Below, piece after piece: positions 52,637 through 61,720 of a stretch of 64,000 nt of DNA (position 1 is its first letter; each line of letters begins with the position of its first letter). Source of the stretch: JAIYCX01 sp964353175. Lineage in GTDB: Bacteria; Bdellovibrionota_C; UBA2361; SZUA-149; DAOLCO01. The notes under the pieces were generated by a model. The model saw only the letters and a program-made list of their open reading frames with translations, searched no databases and was not told the origin of the DNA. Location of the stretch: the NCBI GenBank assembly GCA_964353175.1, contig CAYGUX010000013.1, positions 9,507 to 73,506 on the forward strand. Reading direction: 5' to 3'. The position numbers and the translations under genes were made by a program.

Positions 52637-53701
52637 AAAGCCTAGTAACATTCCTCCACCTAGGACAATCATTACGACAATCAATATTGGATATGAGTAT
52701 TCATACTCCAGTTCAGGCATATACTTAAAGTTCATTCCGTAAATGCCCGCGAAAAAAGACAAGGGTATAAAAATAGTTGAGATAACAGTAAGTACTTTCA
52801 TCACATCATTCAACTTATTGCTCATACTAGAGAGATACACATCCATAAAACCTGAGGCTAATTCTCTGTAGTTTTCAACTACATCAATAATCTCAATCAC
52901 ATGATCATACACATCCCTAAAGTATGTATTAGTAGTTTTATTTATATTCTTAAACTCATCTCTTATTAGAGAACTAAAAATTTCTCTCTGAGGCCATATT
53001 GCTCGCCTTAGTCCTAAAAGCTGTCTCCTAGCATGATATATTTCGCTTAATATTTCCTTTGAAGGATCAACAATCAACTCTTCCTCGATATCCTCAAGAT
53101 AGTCTCCATACTTCTCTAAAATAGGAAAGTACTGATCAATGATTCTATCGGATAATGCATATGCCAAATAATCTGTTCCAGACCTCCTAAGGGCTCCCTT
53201 ACTTTTTCTAAATCTATCCCTTAAAGACTCAAATACATCTCCAGGTTTTTCCTGAAACGTTAAAACGAAATTCTTCCCCAACACTATGCTTATTTGTTCT
53301 GAATCTATCTCATACTCTTCATTCATACTCATCATGTGAGTAATGATTATTGTATAATTCTCCTGTTCCTCAATCTTCGGGCGCTGTGGGACATTAACTA
53401 TATCTGATAAAGTCAACTCATGGATCGTAAACAAATCCTTAATTGCACTTAAGACCGATTCATTACTAAGGCCATCTAAATCTAACCAAACTATTTCATC
53501 GGACTTCGCAAGAATGCCAGAAGTTGGCAACTTAAATTTACCAGATTGAACATACTCAAGAAACTCATCTCCCTTATAACTATGTTCAGTTAAATGATCT
53601 TCGCCGTAACGCAACACATTAACCTGAACTTCTTCCTTCGATGGGTCAAACATTAGGGTCCCTGGCTGGGACCCAACAGGAGCGTAACGCCTTCTAAACA
53701 T
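52613..53701 (-). CDS. corA: CorA family magnesium/cobalt transporter
   Basis: 362 aa. Long cytoplasmic N-terminal domain, then two C-terminal membrane helices with the selectivity motif GMN in FAGIYGMNFKYMPE. Pentameric inner-membrane Mg2+ channel. It lies 8 bases after the pgi stop, so it probably belongs to the same transcript. The ending KKKGWLD is normal for the family. Confidence 0.95.
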   Translation of the reverse strand: MFRRRYAPVGSQPGTLMFDPSKEEVQVNVLRYGEDHLTEHSYKGDEFLEYVQSGKFKLPTSGILAKSDEIVWLDLDGLSNESVLSAIKDLFTIHELTLSDIVNVPQRPKIEEQENYTIIITHMMSMNEEYEIDSEQISIVLGKNFVLTFQEKPGDVFESLRDRFRKSKGALRRSGTDYLAYALSDRIIDQYFPILEKYGDYLEDIEEELIVDPSKEILSEIYHARRQLLGLRRAIWPQREIFSSLIRDEFKNINKTTNTYFRDVYDHVIEIIDVVENYRELASGFMDVYLSSMSNKLNDVMKVLTVISTIFIPLSFFAGIYGMNFKYMPELEYEYSYPILIVVMIVLGGGMLLGFKKKGWLD

Positions 53702-53709
53702 CTAATTTA

Positions 53710-55308
53710 TTATTTTGAATATGAAAAAGTACTTTCTGAAGGCTTACCTAAGTCAGTCTTCTTAACATTTTCAAAATTGGTCATTAAATGCTCAAGGGTA
53801 AGATAGACTGTCTCAACATCATCTTCTATCTTCAAGGCCTTACTGATCGCATCCGCTGTGTGCTCGCCTTTATTACCAACAAGATAATTCATAACCACCT
53901 TCTGAATCTCTACTACCTTTGTCGCAGCTTTCTTACCTGCTTCCACACCAGGTTGATGATAAGCATTGATTCTAACAAAACTGGCATAATAACCAACCGC
54001 TCTTTCAAACAGAGCTATCATTGCTCCTAGAGTTTTAGGATTTAGACTTTCAACTGAAATAGTTATTGAATCTCGTCCATTTTCATACAATGCCTTTCTA
54101 GTTCCTTGATAAAATCCAGATAAATAATCACCAGAAGTAAGCTGATCCTCAACTTGTAGATTATTAAACTTACCTGTCACGCTAGAAACATTTTCAAGAA
54201 CTCTAATAAACACGGCAAAGAAATTATTTAAGCCATCCCTTAATTGCTGAATATAAGCATGTTGATCGGTAGAGCCTTTATTCCCATAAACTGCGATACC
54301 TTGATTAACTACCTTACCATCAAGGTCCTTTTCTTTCCCAACAGACTCCATAATTAACTGTTGAAGATATTTACTAAAAAGCACTAGTCTATCTTTGTAA
54401 GGAAGAATAACCATATCCTTTTCCCCCTTTCCATTCCCTGCAAAATGCCACATGAGGGAAAGCAACATAGCTGGATTTTTTAATGGATCATTCTCTCTTG
54501 TAACACTATCCATCTCCCCTGCCCCACTTAACAAATCATCTACATTAGCGCCCATCAAGGATAATGGTACTAATCCAACTGCAGACAACAAAGAAGTTCT
54601 ACCACCTACCCAATCCCACATATACAACTGTTTCAACCAAGAGGAATCCTTCGAATGTTTATCTAACTTACTACCATCGCAAGTTATAGCCACAGCATGT
54701 TTAGCAAATGATAAGCCATCTAGCTTATACCTTGCTTCTATTTCCAACATTCCATTTCTAGTCTCTACCGTTCCTCCTGATTTGGAGATAACCAAGACTA
54801 AGGTTTGATCTAAGGAGCCTTTTAATTCTTGATATAAACGCTCTATCCCATCTGGATCTGTGTTATCGCAAAAATAGAGTTCGCATTTATTCTCAGCGGA
54901 TCCTAAGGCATCGTAACCAAGTTGAGGCCCTAATGCAGAGCCCCCTATACCAACTACTAGTACTTTATTAAAAAGTTTACCCTTTTCGCCCTTAATCTTT
55001 CCAGAATGGACATCTGTAGCGAAGCTTTTTATAGCGGAAATAGAATCCTCAATTAAGCCCTTAATTTCTGCGTTTGGGGAGAGCTCTGTATTTCTCAACC
55101 AATAATGCCCCACCATACGTCCTTCATCTGGATTGGCAATGGCTCCCTGCTCAAGCGCTTTCATCTCTTTAAGCGCTAAATCTATCTTAGGTTGCATTGA
55201 ATCAATGAAACTTTGCTCAAACCTCATTCGACTTATGTCCAAGCTCATAGCCAAAGTAGGCATTTCTAAGTAATATGTATTATATTTATTCCAAAGATTT
55301 TGTTCCAT
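53710..55308 (-). CDS. pgi: Glucose-6-phosphate isomerase
   Basis: 532 aa from the ATG at 55308, with GGGGAATCTT just upstream; earlier in-frame starts add a hydrophobic stretch that is not part of the family. SIS-type sugar isomerase blocks: VVGIGGSALGPQLGYDAL, VISKSGGTVETRNGM, WDWVGGRTSLLSAVGL, GKEKDLDGK and STDQHAYIQQLRDG. It interconverts glucose-6-phosphate and fructose-6-phosphate. First gene of the pgi-corA pair, divergent from the BON gene. Confidence 0.95.
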   Translation of the reverse strand: MEQNLWNKYNTYYLEMPTLAMSLDISRMRFEQSFIDSMQPKIDLALKEMKALEQGAIANPDEGRMVGHYWLRNTELSPNAEIKGLIEDSISAIKSFATDVHSGKIKGEKGKLFNKVLVVGIGGSALGPQLGYDALGSAENKCELYFCDNTDPDGIERLYQELKGSLDQTLVLVISKSGGTVETRNGMLEIEARYKLDGLSFAKHAVAITCDGSKLDKHSKDSSWLKQLYMWDWVGGRTSLLSAVGLVPLSLMGANVDDLLSGAGEMDSVTRENDPLKNPAMLLSLMWHFAGNGKGEKDMVILPYKDRLVLFSKYLQQLIMESVGKEKDLDGKVVNQGIAVYGNKGSTDQHAYIQQLRDGLNNFFAVFIRVLENVSSVTGKFNNLQVEDQLTSGDYLSGFYQGTRKALYENGRDSITISVESLNPKTLGAMIALFERAVGYYASFVRINAYHQPGVEAGKKAATKVVEIQKVVMNYLVGNKGEHTADAISKALKIEDDVETVYLTLEHLMTNFENVKKTDLGKPSESTFSYSK

Positions 55309-55324
55309 AAGATTCCCCAGTGAT

Positions 55325-55358
55325 GTAGTAAGTATTAGGAGCGAAGTAGTAAGTATTA
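55325..55358. promoter_or_regulatory. 13-bp direct repeat in the pgi/BON divergent promoter region
   Basis: GTAGTAAGTATTA occurs at 55325-55337 and 55346-55358, 21 bases apart, that is two helical turns. The region between the two start codons is only 72 bases, so a protein bound here would touch both promoters. Confidence 0.45.
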
Positions 55359-55380
55359 ATTTAATTGCGTGTAAAAAATT

Positions 55381-55959
55381 ATGACTAAAAGATACTCCCT
55401 TCAAATCAATTTGACTATTCTTTTCTTAGTATTAGCACTTCTCCCATCCACAGGCCTAGCGGAAGACTCTCATTCAATAAGTGAAAAGATTATTAATGCA
55501 GTTACAAACGACCCCAAACTATCTCATTTTAAGCTAGAGGTTTCTGATTCTCCATATTCAGTCATAATCAGAGGGGAAGTACCTTCAGAGAATGAAAAGT
55601 ATAAGATATTAGCCATCGCCAAAGAATATACTGGTAATAGGGAAATCGAAGACCAAATTAGCATCAAAGAAAATCAATTCAGGAAAATTGATGCTAGTGA
55701 TTCAGAGATTACAAAGAACATAGAATCCGCTCTAAGTGCTGAGGGTATTTCCAACAAAGAGATTTCAGTAGAAGAAGGCATAGTAACTGTAGGTGGAGAT
55801 TTTCACAGCTTTAAAGAAGTTGACCACCTATTCTCCATAGTCCAGACCATACCAGGCGTGAAAAAGATAAATTCAAAGGCAACAGTAAACGCAGCTCCCT
55901 ATATGAAGGAGTTTAATGGAAGAGGTGAAGACTATAACCAGAGGTCTGGTAAGGAATAA
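55381..55959 (+). CDS. Periplasmic protein with two BON domains
   Basis: 192 aa. Sec signal (cleavage near GLA-ED). Two BON-like alpha-beta repeats (about 30-95 and 105-172): ISEKIINAVTNDPKL..FKLEV and ITKNIESALSAEGISNKEISVEEGIVTVGGDFHSFKEVDHL..IVQTIPGVKKI. BON proteins such as OsmY bind membranes or act as envelope chaperones under osmotic stress. Acidic Gly/Arg tail at the end. Confidence 0.8.
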   Translation: MTKRYSLQINLTILFLVLALLPSTGLAEDSHSISEKIINAVTNDPKLSHFKLEVSDSPYSVIIRGEVPSENEKYKILAIAKEYTGNREIEDQISIKENQFRKIDASDSEITKNIESALSAEGISNKEISVEEGIVTVGGDFHSFKEVDHLFSIVQTIPGVKKINSKATVNAAPYMKEFNGRGEDYNQRSGKE

Positions 55960-55992
55960 AAGTTTGACCTCGCGTCATTGTTTATTTTATTT

Positions 55993-56376
55993 TTAATTAC
56001 TTATCACGCGAATTCTCAACTTCTCCGCCAACTTAATCATCTTCATATCACCAGAGAATAAAGTTGCGTTATGGGAAACTACATCGGCAAGTATTAATAG
56101 ATCAGGCAAGCCCCCTAGTAAGCCGGAGCCCTTTGCCTTTTGTAGAATCTTTTCACAAAACTTGGGCGTAACAAACGAATCAATAGGAATCAAAACATTC
56201 AGAAGTCTTTCCAATTGGGCAAACTCTTTTCTCCTTACTCCACTTAACAACTCTAATCTTACAACCGGAGATAATAACACTTGATTATTTAATATAAGTA
56301 CGGACAAAGTATCATCCGCACCTCCCCTTAAATAATCCACAAAAATAGAGGTATCTACTAAGACAAGATTATTCAT
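55993..56376 (-). CDS. vapC: PIN-domain ribonuclease toxin VapC
   Basis: 127 aa. PIN-domain acidic residues: Asp8 (VDTSIFVDYL), Glu42 (RLELLSG), Asp92 (GGLPDLLILA) and Asp110 (FSGDMKM). VapC toxins cut tRNA or rRNA. The start is 3 bases after the antitoxin stop. Confidence 0.93.
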   Translation of the reverse strand: MNNLVLVDTSIFVDYLRGGADDTLSVLILNNQVLLSPVVRLELLSGVRRKEFAQLERLLNVLIPIDSFVTPKFCEKILQKAKGSGLLGGLPDLLILADVVSHNATLFSGDMKMIKLAEKLRIRVISN

Positions 56377-56379
56377 TAA

Positions 56380-56589
56380 CTACAATCGAACTCTCTCTCT
56401 CAATCTATCAATATCCAAATCAATTTTAATCTTACCCTTCAACTTCAGAACCTCCCTCCTTTCAGCTTGAGCAACAAGCTCCTTCAAGCCAGCGATTAAA
56501 GTTTCAGTCTGATTTAACTCACTAAGACTGCATGCCTTTTTCAAGAGCGCTTCTGGGATACTCGTAGATATTTTTTTAAGTTTCGCCAT
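56380..56589 (-). CDS. vapB: VapB-type antitoxin
   Basis: 69 aa. N-terminal ribbon-helix-helix-like segment KKISTSIPEALLKKACSLSELNQTETLIAGLKELV, then a charged toxin-binding tail ending RLRERVRL. Directly upstream of vapC; the pair is a type II toxin-antitoxin system. Confidence 0.88.
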   Translation of the reverse strand: MAKLKKISTSIPEALLKKACSLSELNQTETLIAGLKELVAQAERREVLKLKGKIKIDLDIDRLRERVRL

Positions 56590-56697
56590 ATATACATTGT
56601 TTAGTTTGTGTATAGAAGTTTATCACCATAGTTCTATATTGACAAGGTTATTATTGGCTGAAGGCGTAGGCAGGGTAATATCTTCAATCCATATTTA

Positions 56698-56970
56698 TCA
56701 ATCTAAATCTCCTAAGCCTCTCTCCACCCCTTCCACCATAGAAACAAAATCACTAAATTGACGTATCCATATTGTTCCCTTGGGATACCTTCCATCACTC
56801 AATTGAACATATCGTACAAATACACTAGGAGGTCGATTATCTTCATAGGAGGTTGCATCTAGCTCATGGCTAAGAATCTGATATTGACCACCCTTAAAAT
56901 GCTCCCAAATAGATTCGATAGGAACTTGTATCTCCGCTTCTGATTTAATGTTCTTTTGACTAGTTATCAT
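56698..56970 (-). CDS. DUF1653-like small protein
   Basis: 90 aa. IWEHFKGGQYQILSHELDATSYEDNRPPSVFVRYVQLSDG then GTIWIRQFSDFVSMVEG follows the DUF1653 pattern (small beta barrel, Y.H.KG..Y.vl..A..). Function unknown. It follows the next gene by 3 bases, so the pair is co-transcribed. Confidence 0.7.
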   Translation of the reverse strand: MITSQKNIKSEAEIQVPIESIWEHFKGGQYQILSHELDATSYEDNRPPSVFVRYVQLSDGRYPKGTIWIRQFSDFVSMVEGVERGLGDLD

Positions 56971-56973
56971 AAA

Positions 56974-57252
56974 TTATAAACTCTCAATTAACTCCCGCAG
57001 CTCTTCCTCCAAGCCAACATCCTTTCGCCACTTCCTCCCCGCCTGCCGATACCAATACTTTGCGTTCTCAACATCACCCTCTATCTTATGCAAATACCCA
57101 TGCACCCAAGCTGTCTCCTTACTATCCTCCTCCTGCAAAACATCATGAGCCCTATCCCAATCGCCTTTCTTTAAATACCAAAGAGACCTTAGGGCAATGC
57201 TTAGATCTTTGGGAGGCTGTTCGAGTTTCAGTGATTCTGAGGAAATCTTCAT
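56974..57252 (-). CDS. Small conserved helical protein
   Basis: 92 aa. The pattern KGDWDRAHDVLQEEDSKETAWVHGYLHKIEGDVENAKYWYRQAGR reads as two TPR-like helical hairpins, a conserved short family seen in several proteobacterial lineages. Function unknown. Upstream partner of the DUF1653-like gene. Confidence 0.75.
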   Translation of the reverse strand: MKISSESLKLEQPPKDLSIALRSLWYLKKGDWDRAHDVLQEEDSKETAWVHGYLHKIEGDVENAKYWYRQAGRKWRKDVGLEEELRELIESL

Positions 57253-57379
57253 GGTTTGGTTAGTTTGTTATTCTAATGTTTATTAAAATATAAGAGCGTC
57301 GATCACAAGCTTGTTATTGATTATGGGCTGTACTCGCAAGGGGAAATACAGCTAAAGAACATAGTACTTACTAATATTC

Positions 57380-58549
57380 TTAAAATCCAAGCAACAACTC
57401 TTTTAATTCTTGCCACGGATAGAACTCGATTTCTTCTTTTCTATATTTCTTATCAGCTTCACATATACATACCAAACGGGCATTGGGATATTCTTTCTTA
57501 AACTGTTTTAATTCTTTTAAATCTTCTATGTCTGGGTTAGTGCTCGATTTAATTTCGATTGCAAGAGGATTCTCGTAGGATGATCTTCTTAAAATAATGT
57601 CTATTTCCTGCCCAGTACTAGTTCTCCAGTAATTGAATCTAAAATTTAGATTCAGATAATCAGACACCCTAATTATCTCATTAATAATATATGTTTCAAA
57701 TAACTTCCCATACCGAAAACTAGACCGTGCCACTGGAAGTTGAAGTTCTCTTCTGATTGCGTTTAGCACTCCGCAGTCAAAGTAATAGTACCTTGGGCCT
57801 TGCACCATTTGTTTTTTTACTGATTCACTCCAGCCATTGATTCTATGCACCAAGAGTGTGTCTTCTAATATTGAATAATACTGCTCTATTGTTGAACTAG
57901 CTACTCTACATTGCCTACCAAGTTTAGAAAAATTTATATTTTCCCCATTCAACTGCGCCGATAATTCCAGAAAAAGCATAAATGCATCTAACTTCCGAAC
58001 CAATGACTCTTGTTTTATTTCTTCGGACATATAAGTGTCAACATAACTTGTCAGAAAAGGTTTGGGGTCATGTTTGTCGAAGTACGGCCTAGGCAAGGTT
58101 CCTATATGAAGCGCCTTTCGCAGGTCGATATTTGTTTCAAGCAAAGATATGGGATGAAGACGCACTTGAATTGCTCTACCAGCTAAAAGATTAGCCTCTC
58201 CCCTCTTAAGTTTTCTAGCACTTGAACCAGTTAAAATAAAATTTAATTTACTTCGGTATTTCTCTATAAGGTAATGAACCTCATTTAACACTTCCGGTAT
58301 TAGCTGAACTTCATCGATTGAAACTAAGGCGCTCTCTTTTGTGGTAAGGAGTTCCTCTACCTGATACCTTAAAAGAGTAGGGTCAATTTTAATACTTCTA
58401 AAAACTTCAGATTTCAGAAAGTCGAAATGCATATCAACACCGCTCAACTCACTCAAAAGCTGAGTTTTCCCCACTCCCCTAGGTCCAAAAAGAAAAATAG
58501 AGTAATTTTGGGATATTAGGTCTTTTAGATCTACTATTCTTGGTATCAT
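57380..58549 (-). CDS. AAA ATPase with DUF4143 domain
   Basis: 389 aa. N-terminal ATPase: Walker A GPRGVGKT (22-29), Walker B SIDEVQL (near 78), sensor TGSSARKL. C-terminal DUF4143 with a PD-(D/E)xK-like layout: FETYIINEI, GQEIDIILRR, LAIEIKSS. This is a very common bacterial family of unproven function, sometimes mobile and present in many paralogs. Its own transcription unit. Confidence 0.9.
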   Translation of the reverse strand: MIPRIVDLKDLISQNYSIFLFGPRGVGKTQLLSELSGVDMHFDFLKSEVFRSIKIDPTLLRYQVEELLTTKESALVSIDEVQLIPEVLNEVHYLIEKYRSKLNFILTGSSARKLKRGEANLLAGRAIQVRLHPISLLETNIDLRKALHIGTLPRPYFDKHDPKPFLTSYVDTYMSEEIKQESLVRKLDAFMLFLELSAQLNGENINFSKLGRQCRVASSTIEQYYSILEDTLLVHRINGWSESVKKQMVQGPRYYYFDCGVLNAIRRELQLPVARSSFRYGKLFETYIINEIIRVSDYLNLNFRFNYWRTSTGQEIDIILRRSSYENPLAIEIKSSTNPDIEDLKELKQFKKEYPNARLVCICEADKKYRKEEIEFYPWQELKELLLGF

Positions 58550-58605
58550 AAACTAAATATATAGCATATATTTAGTTTAGTGTCCATGATAATATCACTG
58601 GAAAC

Positions 58606-58630
58606 GGTAGCCTATCTACCCACTTAACCC
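58606..58630 (-). repeat. Interspersed island repeat, degenerate copy 12 (inverted)
   Basis: Minus-strand reading GGGTTAAGTGGGTAGATAGG then CTACC matches the repeat core with about three changes. It lies between the ATPase gene and the flagellin gene. Confidence 0.5.
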
Positions 58631-58736
58631 TCCCAATTTGTGATATTCATAATTCTGCTTTACTTGATTCTAGTTCGTAGGAAGCTCAATCTTGTTAAGT
58701 GTGCATTTATCTCATCGATTGAGATTTTTAACTTTC

Positions 58737-60677
58737 CTAGAAGTAGAGATTGTTATAATTATTCGATGCAAAGTTATTATTGAGGGAAGTGTTTTCCTGA
58801 TCTGAGATTAATCCTAGGACAAGGCTAGACTGCTGGTTTGCTTGAGCCAGAACTGCGACAGCAGATTGTTGAACTAGTTGAGAAACTATCATATTTGTAG
58901 CTTCTTCTGCGTAGTCGACATCAAGAATAAGACCTTCTGCGATTGCGTAGTTTTCTGATTGAGACTTGAGCAGGTTTGTAGCAAAGTCAAACCGACTTAA
59001 TCCAGCTCCCACCATCGATTCTGTCTGTAGTAAATATTCTATATTTTCATCTACTTCTGTCTGGGTGGCCAAGGACTTTAGCCTTGTCGATAAATCAATG
59101 TTTTCTAAGGGTTTTACTACAAATGTAGAGGATGTGGAGACTGTGTTGGCCAAAAATACATTAATGGTATCGGTATTTGCATTGGTAGTAACAACGTCAA
59201 TCACACCATCATTATTCAAGTCTCCCACGTTGATACTGGTGGTGTTAAAGTCCGTTGCATATGTGCTTTGCGCCTGGAAAGTACCATCCCCATTTCCTAG
59301 AAAGACTCCAGCGTATAAAGCATTTGCGTTTCCTGCAAACAGGTCAAGTATGCCATCACCGTTTAAGTCGCCAACTGATACTTTGCGTGGCGTTCCTCCT
59401 GTGGCATATGTAACTCCGCTAACGAAAGTTCCATCGCCATTGCCCATATATATGCTAAGGTCTCCGCCGTTATCAGCCGATACAAGGTCTACATAGCCGT
59501 CATCATTAAAATCTCCTGACTCTATTGCATATGGTTCGCTCCCCGACGCGAATCCTACAGCGGCTTGGAAAGTACCGTTTCCATTGCCTATAAAAATGCT
59601 AATTGTGTCACTAAGGATGTCGGAGGCAGCAATATCCAGAACGCCGTCATCATTAAAGTCAGCTAAAATTGCATCATATGGGGTTGCTACTGTATAGGAT
59701 GTTTCTGCTTGGAAAGTACCGTCCCCGTTCCCTAGAAGTACAGAAACATTATTAGAAGAAAAGTCTCCTGTCATAATATCTTGAAAACCATCGCCATTTA
59801 AATCGCCAACTTCTACCGAGGAAGGGCTTGAAGTTGTAGCGTATGTGGTAGAAGCTTGGAAAGTACCATCCCCATTTCCTAAAAGTATGCTTACATTGGC
59901 GCTATTTGAATTAGCAGTTACAATATCAAGGAAGCCGTCCCCGTTAAAATCCGTGCTAGCAATTGCATTAGGAGTAGTTCCGACAGCTAAAGTTGTTTGA
60001 GCTTGGAATGTGCCATCTCCATTGCCAAGAAAAAGACCTACCGTATCATCAACCTTGTTAGTCGTCGCAATATCTTGAATGCCATCACCGTTAAAATCAC
60101 CTATAGTGGTTTCGGTAGGATTGTCTCCGGTAGAATAGTCTGATTTAGCCTGAAGTGTGCCATCTCCTAGGGTTTCGTTAATCGTTGTAGCAAGGGATAG
60201 AGTAATATTACCATTAATACCGTATCCCGCTTGTACGCTTAATTCTGTAGCATCACTGGCGAGCACATCGATATTATTAAACTCAGCAATTCCAAGTATC
60301 CTATTGTACTCATCAGTAAGAACTTGTGCTTCTTCGTCTAGGGCGGCTCGTTGACTTGTTCCAAGAGTCCCATTTGAAGCTTGAGTAGCGAGTTCCCCAA
60401 GCCTGTAGAGAATACTTTTCATTTCCTTTACTGCACTCTCAGCTACATTTAGATAAGAAATGCCATCGTTAACATTTCTAGCGCCTTGAGCATAAACTCT
60501 TTTATCTACATTTAAATTTGCAGCTACTGCTTGACCTGCTGGATCATCCGAGGAACGATTAATTCTAAGACCAGAGGATAGCCTTTCCAAGCTTTGAGAT
60601 AGCCTGTCTGTAGCGGAGGAGAGACGCCGCTGAGCACTGAGGGATGCTATGTTTGTATTTAATGAAAAGCTGCTCAA
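58737..60677 (-). CDS. Flagellin with a seven-repeat FG-GAP/VCBS insertion
   Basis: 646 aa. Residues 1-165 are the flagellin N-terminal D0/D1 (LNTNIASLSAQRRLSSATDR, LSSGLRINRSSDDPAGQAVA). Residues about 525-624 are the C-terminal D1/D0 (ATNMIVSQLVQQSAVAVLAQ). Between them (about 170-512) are seven 48-residue FG-GAP-like repeats, each with a calcium loop DxNxDGxxD and a GNGDGTFQA strand. Repeat starts: 194, 243, 292, 340, 389, 437 and 486. The first half-blade (GDGTLQAKSDYSTG, 171-184) and the last half could close the ring. A 20-residue polar tail follows the usual end. The start codon is TTG with no Shine-Dalgarno. The D0/D1 parts are complete, so it should still polymerise into a filament, displaying the propeller outside. 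Confidence 0.9.
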   Translation of the reverse strand: MSSFSLNTNIASLSAQRRLSSATDRLSQSLERLSSGLRINRSSDDPAGQAVAANLNVDKRVYAQGARNVNDGISYLNVAESAVKEMKSILYRLGELATQASNGTLGTSQRAALDEEAQVLTDEYNRILGIAEFNNIDVLASDATELSVQAGYGINGNITLSLATTINETLGDGTLQAKSDYSTGDNPTETTIGDFNGDGIQDIATTNKVDDTVGLFLGNGDGTFQAQTTLAVGTTPNAIASTDFNGDGFLDIVTANSNSANVSILLGNGDGTFQASTTYATTSSPSSVEVGDLNGDGFQDIMTGDFSSNNVSVLLGNGDGTFQAETSYTVATPYDAILADFNDDGVLDIAASDILSDTISIFIGNGNGTFQAAVGFASGSEPYAIESGDFNDDGYVDLVSADNGGDLSIYMGNGDGTFVSGVTYATGGTPRKVSVGDLNGDGILDLFAGNANALYAGVFLGNGDGTFQAQSTYATDFNTTSINVGDLNNDGVIDVVTTNANTDTINVFLANTVSTSSTFVVKPLENIDLSTRLKSLATQTEVDENIEYLLQTESMVGAGLSRFDFATNLLKSQSENYAIAEGLILDVDYAEEATNMIVSQLVQQSAVAVLAQANQQSSLVLGLISDQENTSLNNNFASNNYNNLYF

Positions 60678-61115
60678 ACTAGATTATACTACGAGCTGAT
60701 CTGCAAAAACTATCTCTACAGAATTTACAAAAACAGTACTAGCAAGTTCCTAAAGTAAATAGGATATCCGTATGCGCGTTAAGTGTGCTTGAGCCAAATT
60801 GCTCAGTTCCATTTGCACACCGAAGAGGGTAGTAGTAAATACCAAGAACCTCACCTAATATATATTCGTAACTTTAGTATGGAAAGTGAATAATCTGTGG
60901 CTAAGTGAATTGAGGAAGAGTTAAGATATTTTGTAAGTTAAGAATGCTAGGACTTTGTATTAGTGTAAGTATTTTAGGGGGTTATGGATTTTTCTCACAG
61001 TAGCGTGGCTACTCATAAAAAAATAAATAGTAACTCAAAGTTATTATTTAGAATAAAAGACATTTTAAAGAATTTTTCTGTTGATCTCTCTTAAGTGGTA
61101 CATTTTTCAAGTAGA
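60678..61115. other. Intergenic with one possible 36-codon gene
   Basis: 438 bases upstream of the flagellin gene. It must carry the flagellin promoter, but I cannot point to a convincing sigma-28 site. On the plus strand a frame from ATG 60984 to TAA 61094 (36 aa, basic, no family) has GGGGG 3 bases before the ATG; it may be a small gene or chance. Confidence 0.35.
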
Positions 61116-61679
61116 CTAAAACTTATCAACCACTTTGTATTTTAACAATGTTCCTCGGTATACCTTGTAGATGGCAATTGGGAAACTAAAATACACCGCT
61201 CCAGTCTCCGTTTTCTTCAAAACATAATTCCCCGACACCCCAGTCTTTTCTCCGGTCAGTCGCATTTCTTCTACTAATTTTTCATTAGAAGGTTTCGTAT
61301 ATTGTCTTAATATAGTGTTATAAAGTAATGAAAGAAAATCATAATACTCTACCCCATACTCAATCCCTAGATCAGTTCCAAAACTCTTTTTATACCTTAG
61401 CCTAAATTCGTCGGTTACGTATGGAGCCACTACGAGAGTATCTTCTATGTGCTTCTCAAGTCCAGCATTCTCCTCGGGAACTGCAAATTCTTCTACTCCT
61501 ATCATAGGAACTTTATACCCCAGTTCCATTGATTGTTTTAAAAATGCCCTGTGTGAACCTGGAAGTAGAAGTACTAAGAGATAATCTAATTTTTTCTTTT
61601 TTAACTTTAAGATTTGAGTTCTGAAATCTACTATTCCAGGGATGGCGTCAATTTCCTTTGACACGGTTTCGCCAGATCT
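61116..61679 (-). pseudogene. C-terminal half of a Leu/Ile/Val-binding-type periplasmic binding protein
   Basis: The frame encodes IPGIVDFRTQILKLKKKKLDYLLVLLLPGSHRAFLKQSMELGYK and on to a C-terminal strand, the second lobe of a type 1 substrate-binding protein (Peripla_BP_6). The signal peptide and first lobe are missing. Homology stops a few bases before repeat copy 11. A GTG at 61664 could start a 182-aa product, but it would lack export and half of the fold. Confidence 0.75.
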
Positions 61680-61700
61680 GGTTAAGTTAGTAGGTAGGCC
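61680..61700 (+). repeat. Interspersed island repeat, copy 11 (left part only)
   Basis: Identical over 21 bases to copy 1 (core GGTTAAGTTAGTAGGTAGGC), ending where copy 1 continues with ACTAG. It sits exactly between two truncated genes, 10 kb outside the island. Confidence 0.85.
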
Positions 61701-61720
61701 GATATCTTTTAAAAATATAA

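Noticed and set aside
58966..59496. 176-aa plus-strand frame inside the flagellin gene
   Set aside because: Antisense to the FG-GAP repeats; the length results from the repetitive DNA. The minus strand is clearly coding.
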